A DNA stretch of 64,000 bases from the NCBI GenBank assembly GCA_946540735.1, contig CAMNIN010000008.1:30063-94062 (forward strand), written 5' to 3'. This DNA is from an uncultured Prevotellaceae bacterium. GTDB lineage: Bacteria > Bacteroidota > Bacteroidia > Bacteroidales > Bacteroidaceae. The first letter of the stretch is position 1. Every line of letters begins with the position of its first letter. Positions 60,653 through 64,000 of this stretch are shown here, piece after piece. Both the position numbers and the translations under genes were made by a program. Below the pieces are notes generated by a model. That model did no database searches and was not told the DNA's origin. It saw nothing but the letters and a program-made list of their open reading frames with translations.

Positions 60653-60691
60653 CATAAAAAGTAACAGGAAAAACTAAATATACTGTCAATT

Positions 60692-61714
60692 ATGAAAAAT
60701 CTGGATTGGGGAAGTTTGTCGTTTGGCTATATGCCGACGGATTACAACGTGCGGTGCTACTACCGCGATGGAAAATGGGGCGAGATAGAAGTCTGTTCCG
60801 ACGAGTTCCTGAAAATTCACATGGCGGCTACGTGCCTGCACTATGGGCAGGAGGCTTTCGAGGGACTGAAAGCCTATAGGTGCCCGGATGGCAAAGTGCG
60901 GGTGTTCAGGGTGGACGAGAATGCCGCCCGTCTGCAGAGCACTTGCCGGGGAATCATGATGCCAGAGGTGCCAACCGAGCTTTTCGAGGAAATGGTGGCC
61001 AAGGTGGTCAGACTCAATCAGGAGTATATCCCGACCTATGAGAGTGGTGCTACACTGTATATCAGACCACTGCTCATCGGTACTTCAGCTCAGGTGGGTG
61101 TGCACCCCGCAAAAGAATACCTCTTCCTGATTTTCGTCACTCCCGTGGGGCCTTATTTCAAGGGCGGATTCGCTGCTAACCCCTACGTCATCATACGTGA
61201 CTACGACCGCTCGGCTCCGCTCGGCACGGGCAAGTACAAAGTAGGTGGCAACTACGCTGCCTCGCTTTTTGCCAATAACCTGGCTCATGAGAAAGGCTAT
61301 GCCTGTGAGTTCTATCTCGACGCCAAAGAGAAGAAATACATGGATGAGTGCGGCGCTGCCAATTTCTTCGGTATCAAGGAGAATACTTACGTCACCCCGA
61401 AATCGACGTCTATCCTGCCTTCGATCACCAACAAGAGCCTCATGCAAGTGGCTGAGGACCTTGGCATGAAGGTGGAGCGCAGACCCATTCCGGAAGAGGA
61501 ACTGGCCACCTTCGAAGAGGCTGGAGCTTGTGGTACGGCTGCTGTCATCAGTCCGATTTCCTATATCGACGACCTCGATACCGGTGAGCGTTTCACCTTC
61601 AGCAAGGACGGACAACCAGGACCGGTTTCCCGCAAGCTGTATGACACGCTCAGAGGCATCCAGTATGGCACCATCGAGGACAAGCACGGATGGACTAAAG
61701 TGATCATTGGATGA
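60692..61714 (+). CDS. ilvE: Branched-chain-amino-acid aminotransferase
   Basis: A 340-residue PLP enzyme of fold type IV, which makes or degrades leucine, isoleucine and valine. Motifs: [58 protein letters not shown] with the PLP-binding Lys, and [19 protein letters not shown]. Length and spacing fit the BCAT group used by Bacteroidota. Its stop overlaps the trmB start by 4 bp. Confidence 0.95.
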   Translation: MKNLDWGSLSFGYMPTDYNVRCYYRDGKWGEIEVCSDEFLKIHMAATCLHYGQEAFEGLKAYRCPDGKVRVFRVDENAARLQSTCRGIMMPEVPTELFEEMVAKVVRLNQEYIPTYESGATLYIRPLLIGTSAQVGVHPAKEYLFLIFVTPVGPYFKGGFAANPYVIIRDYDRSAPLGTGKYKVGGNYAASLFANNLAHEKGYACEFYLDAKEKKYMDECGAANFFGIKENTYVTPKSTSILPSITNKSLMQVAEDLGMKVERRPIPEEELATFEEAGACGTAAVISPISYIDDLDTGERFTFSKDGQPGPVSRKLYDTLRGIQYGTIEDKHGWTKVIIG

Positions 61715-62481
61715 GCAAAGGGAAATTGGCGAAATTCGCCGATATGCAACGATACGAGAACGTGTTCCAGTACCCTTATTCGGTAGTGGAACACGTTCCA
61801 TTCGATATGCAAGGTCACTGGCGAGAACAGTATTTCCATAACGACCATCCCATCGTGCTCGAACTGGGATGTGGAAAGGGGGAGTATACTGTCGGATTGG
61901 CTCGTATCTTTCCCGATATCAATTTCATCGGAGTGGATATCAAGGGAGCACGTATGTGGACAGGTGCGACGCAGGCATTGAATGAGCATTTGCCCAATGT
62001 GGCTTTCCTCCGTACCAACATTGAGATCATCGACCGCTTTTTCGGCCCGGATGAGGTGCAGGAGATCTGGCTCACTTTCAGCGACCCGCAGATGAAAAAC
62101 CCCCGGAAGAGGCTCACCAGTACCTTTTTCATGGAGCGCTATCGCAAGTTCCTGGTCGACGGGGGACTGATCCATCTCAAGACCGACTCCAATTTCCTCT
62201 TCACTTACACCACCTTCATGGTGGAGAAAAACCATTTGCCATTGCTGCTCCGCACTGAGGACCTCTATCATACGGAGGGTATCGATGAGGCCACACAGCA
62301 GATCCTCTCCATCCACACCTATTATGAGAATATGTGGATCGAGCGGGGACTCAATATCCGATACCTGAAATTCCGCTTGCCACACGGCGGCGACTTGCAA
62401 GAACCCGACGTGGAAATCCCCCTCGACGAGTATCGCAGTTACAGGCGTGACAAGCGATCCTCGCTGACCAGTGCCAAATAG
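61711..62481 (+). CDS. trmB: tRNA (guanosine(46)-N7)-methyltransferase
   Basis: A 256-residue SAM-dependent enzyme methylating G46 in the variable loop of tRNA. The SAM site is [58 protein letters not shown] and [17 protein letters not shown] are the other family motifs. It is translationally coupled to ilvE. Confidence 0.95.
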   Translation: MSKGKLAKFADMQRYENVFQYPYSVVEHVPFDMQGHWREQYFHNDHPIVLELGCGKGEYTVGLARIFPDINFIGVDIKGARMWTGATQALNEHLPNVAFLRTNIEIIDRFFGPDEVQEIWLTFSDPQMKNPRKRLTSTFFMERYRKFLVDGGLIHLKTDSNFLFTYTTFMVEKNHLPLLLRTEDLYHTEGIDEATQQILSIHTYYENMWIERGLNIRYLKFRLPHGGDLQEPDVEIPLDEYRSYRRDKRSSLTSAK

Positions 62482-62492
62482 TGACAAATAAG

Positions 62493-62517
62493 CAATCCCC
62501 TCAACGAGAGGGGATTG
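62493..62517. terminator. Hairpin terminator after trmB
   Basis: CAATCCCCTC and GAGGGGATTG form a perfect 10-bp stem around AACGA, between converging trmB and the esterase gene. Confidence 0.8.
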
Positions 62518-62548
62518 TACGTTTTCAGGAAGTTGGATTAGCAGAGTC

Positions 62549-63838
62549 TTATTTCAACCGTGACTTGATCCATTCCATCTGTTTTTTGTTGGTGGCATCA
62601 GAGGTCCAATGCTCATTGATGGGGGTGATCAGACTCTCTTTCTCGCACGGCAAGGTGTTCCATACCGCATACGACGTGGTGGGTGGACAGGTGTTGTCAT
62701 TGAAGCCCCAGGTGAGGAATGACGGACAGGTGACATATCGGGCGAAATTCACTACGTCGTAGTAGGCCATTGTGCGCAGGTTGGCCTCTGTATACCACTC
62801 ATCCTTGAAATGCGGATAGCCGCTTGTGAGACCGGCACTGCCTGCTGCCATGTCGCTCAATGCGGGATGGTTGGCCACGCAGAGGGTCACACGCTTGTCG
62901 AGAGCGGCAGTGATGATCGATAAAGCTCCGCCTTGGCTGCCACCCATCACAGCCACGTTCTTGCCGTCCCATTCGGGCAGTGAGGTGAGGAAATCGATGC
63001 AGCGCACCAATCCCAGATAGACATGACGCATGTAGTAGTGGTCGGGGGAGTCGAGACCCATCTCCAGGTATTCGCTGAACGCAGAGCGGATATCATTGAA
63101 GTCGCTCTCGTTCATGGTGGGCCGCATGCCATGGATCTCGGTCACGAAGCGGATCATGTTGTTTTCTTGATAGTAGGGCCTGGAAGTCACTTCCTTGATG
63201 GTCTTCACACCTGCCCCCGGGGGTGTGAATACCACCGGACAACTGCGCTCCTTGGCATTTTTCGGATAGAGCAGATAACCGTAGAGCCTATGGCGGCGGT
63301 CCACCTGCAATTTCACCAGATAGACATCCTCCACGTCGTCGCACATTTCTTTCACCTTTTCAATCTCGTATTTCAAAGGTAGAGTAGCGTTCTCTGCCAC
63401 CGCATTTTTCCAATAGTCCATGAAATCGCGAGGCTCCTGGGTGAAGGGCTTGATCTGTTCGGGAGAGAATCCCACCTTCACATGGTGCTGGTAGGTGACG
63501 CCATCGACGGTGGCCTTCAAGCGCAGGTCGCGGAACCCGGGTTTCTTGCTGGTACCGATGTTGATCACCGCCCTGCCATTCTTGAGCGTTGTCTTGCCCT
63601 CTTTGTCGCTTTTGAGCAGGTCGGTTCCGATGCTGTATTCCACCACGGCATCGCAGGGTATGCCGTATTTGTAGAACTGCACCTCGATCTTGGCATTTTC
63701 GCCAGTTTTGTAGATCCAGTCGGCATGATCGGGGACGGTCACCCACAGGTAGTCGCTGCGGTAGGGGTAATTCTCCGCATACAAGGCCAGACTGCAAAAT
63801 AAGCTGACCCAAAGAATCAGTAGTGATTTGTTTTTCAT
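62549..63838 (-). CDS. Acetyl xylan esterase / cephalosporin-C deacetylase-like secreted hydrolase
   Basis: A 429-residue protein started at ATG 63838, where the signal peptide MKNKSLLILWVSLFCSLALYA begins; the track adds 41 residues and starts upstream of the promoter. An N-terminal beta domain (about 25-130) precedes the AXE1-type alpha/beta hydrolase. The nucleophile Ser is in AVMGGSQGGALSI, the Asp in FLTWGFNDNTCPPTTSYAV, and the His in PINEHWTS. Such enzymes remove acetyl groups from xylan or its oligomers, a common ability of Prevotella. Substrate is inferred from the family only. Confidence 0.9.
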   Translation of the reverse strand: MKNKSLLILWVSLFCSLALYAENYPYRSDYLWVTVPDHADWIYKTGENAKIEVQFYKYGIPCDAVVEYSIGTDLLKSDKEGKTTLKNGRAVINIGTSKKPGFRDLRLKATVDGVTYQHHVKVGFSPEQIKPFTQEPRDFMDYWKNAVAENATLPLKYEIEKVKEMCDDVEDVYLVKLQVDRRHRLYGYLLYPKNAKERSCPVVFTPPGAGVKTIKEVTSRPYYQENNMIRFVTEIHGMRPTMNESDFNDIRSAFSEYLEMGLDSPDHYYMRHVYLGLVRCIDFLTSLPEWDGKNVAVMGGSQGGALSIITAALDKRVTLCVANHPALSDMAAGSAGLTSGYPHFKDEWYTEANLRTMAYYDVVNFARYVTCPSFLTWGFNDNTCPPTTSYAVWNTLPCEKESLITPINEHWTSDATNKKQMEWIKSRLK

Positions 63839-63865
63839 ATCCGTAGCTTGTTTGTTTCCTTGTTG

Positions 63866-63896
63866 CAAAGGTACGAATAAGTGAGAGAAGTGCCAA
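63866..63896 (-). promoter_or_regulatory. Promoter of the esterase gene
   Basis: On the complement, TTG (63896-63894) and TACCTTTG (63873-63866) are 20 bp apart, 28 bp before the chosen start codon, which supports the shorter start. Confidence 0.65.
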
Positions 63897-64000
63897 ATAT
63901 ATTTGAGCAATTCCGAACGGGAGTGCTTTCGGCGAAGCCTCAAATAGTAATTACTCAGCACCTAAGTAAGCATAGCCATTCGGGTGGATTTGCATTTGTT

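Noticed and set aside
1-64000. tRNA, rRNA or riboswitch genes
   Set aside because: Reading intergenic regions showed no cloverleaf, rRNA segment or recognisable riboswitch; without a covariance search weak cases could be missed.

Overview
The window looks like a Bacteroidota chromosome, most likely a Prevotella-type genome (Prevotellaceae). The evidence is Bacteroidetes-style promoters (TAnnTTTG with an upstream TTG about 20 bp away), BspA-type leucine-rich surface proteins, C-terminal tails of the type-IX-secretion kind, and many Bacteroidales-specific families (DUF1599, DUF3098, DUF4840, DUF5715, BT_3928-like DoxX). No rRNA or tRNA gene and no CRISPR array was recognised. Everything here comes from reading the sequence and the supplied ORF track; no database search was run.

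Layout. 0-2.7 kb: the end of a polysaccharide locus (export protein N-terminus, undecaprenyl-phosphate sugar transferase) and a DUF234-type ATPase/nuclease. 2.8-24.3 kb is the accessory region. A three-gene surface cassette (large LRR protein, 59-residue acidic peptide ending LWDD, DUF285/dockerin BspA protein) occurs twice in inverted orientation, at 3.5-8.9 kb (+) and 17.6-22.6 kb (-). Between the copies lie two AAA-ATPase-like/PD-(D/E)XK proteins, two near-identical tandem Rpn/PD-(D/E)XK transposase-like genes, one internally deleted Rpn gene, and an AbiE toxin-antitoxin pair whose toxin is broken. A divergent tyrosine recombinase sits just upstream of the second cassette, next to a short inverted repeat that encloses a promoter-like element.

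24.5-28 kb: an envelope operon (lipoprotein, DUF5715 peptidase-like protein, TonB-like protein, PrsW-like membrane protease). 28-34.5 kb (-): a core operon running DUF1599, DoxX, tpiA, SPOR, folE, DUF4840, xth and a small lipoprotein. It is interrupted between DoxX and tpiA by a 12-copy array of a 28-bp repeat that is also scattered through the rest of the window. 34.7-43.3 kb (+): CCA-adding-like enzyme, RND efflux operon, LpxA. 43.4-50 kb (-): a 1929-residue DUF4011/SF1 helicase/Vsr-like nuclease, a possible defence gene, and a radical SAM protein. 50.1-56.9 kb: ftsX, DUF3098, uppP, truB, queA, folK, rpsO and typA. 56.9-64 kb: a TPR/HTH regulator split by one in-frame TGA, a secreted Fib_succ_major-type protein, MTA/SAH nucleosidase, ilvE-trmB, and an acetyl-xylan-esterase-like enzyme.

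The most interesting material is the duplicated LRR/LWDD-peptide/BspA cassette with its conserved TTGGCGGCCAA leader palindrome, the possible phase-variable promoter beside the recombinase, and the CRISPR-like-spaced but non-CRISPR hairpin array at 32.2-32.7 kb.
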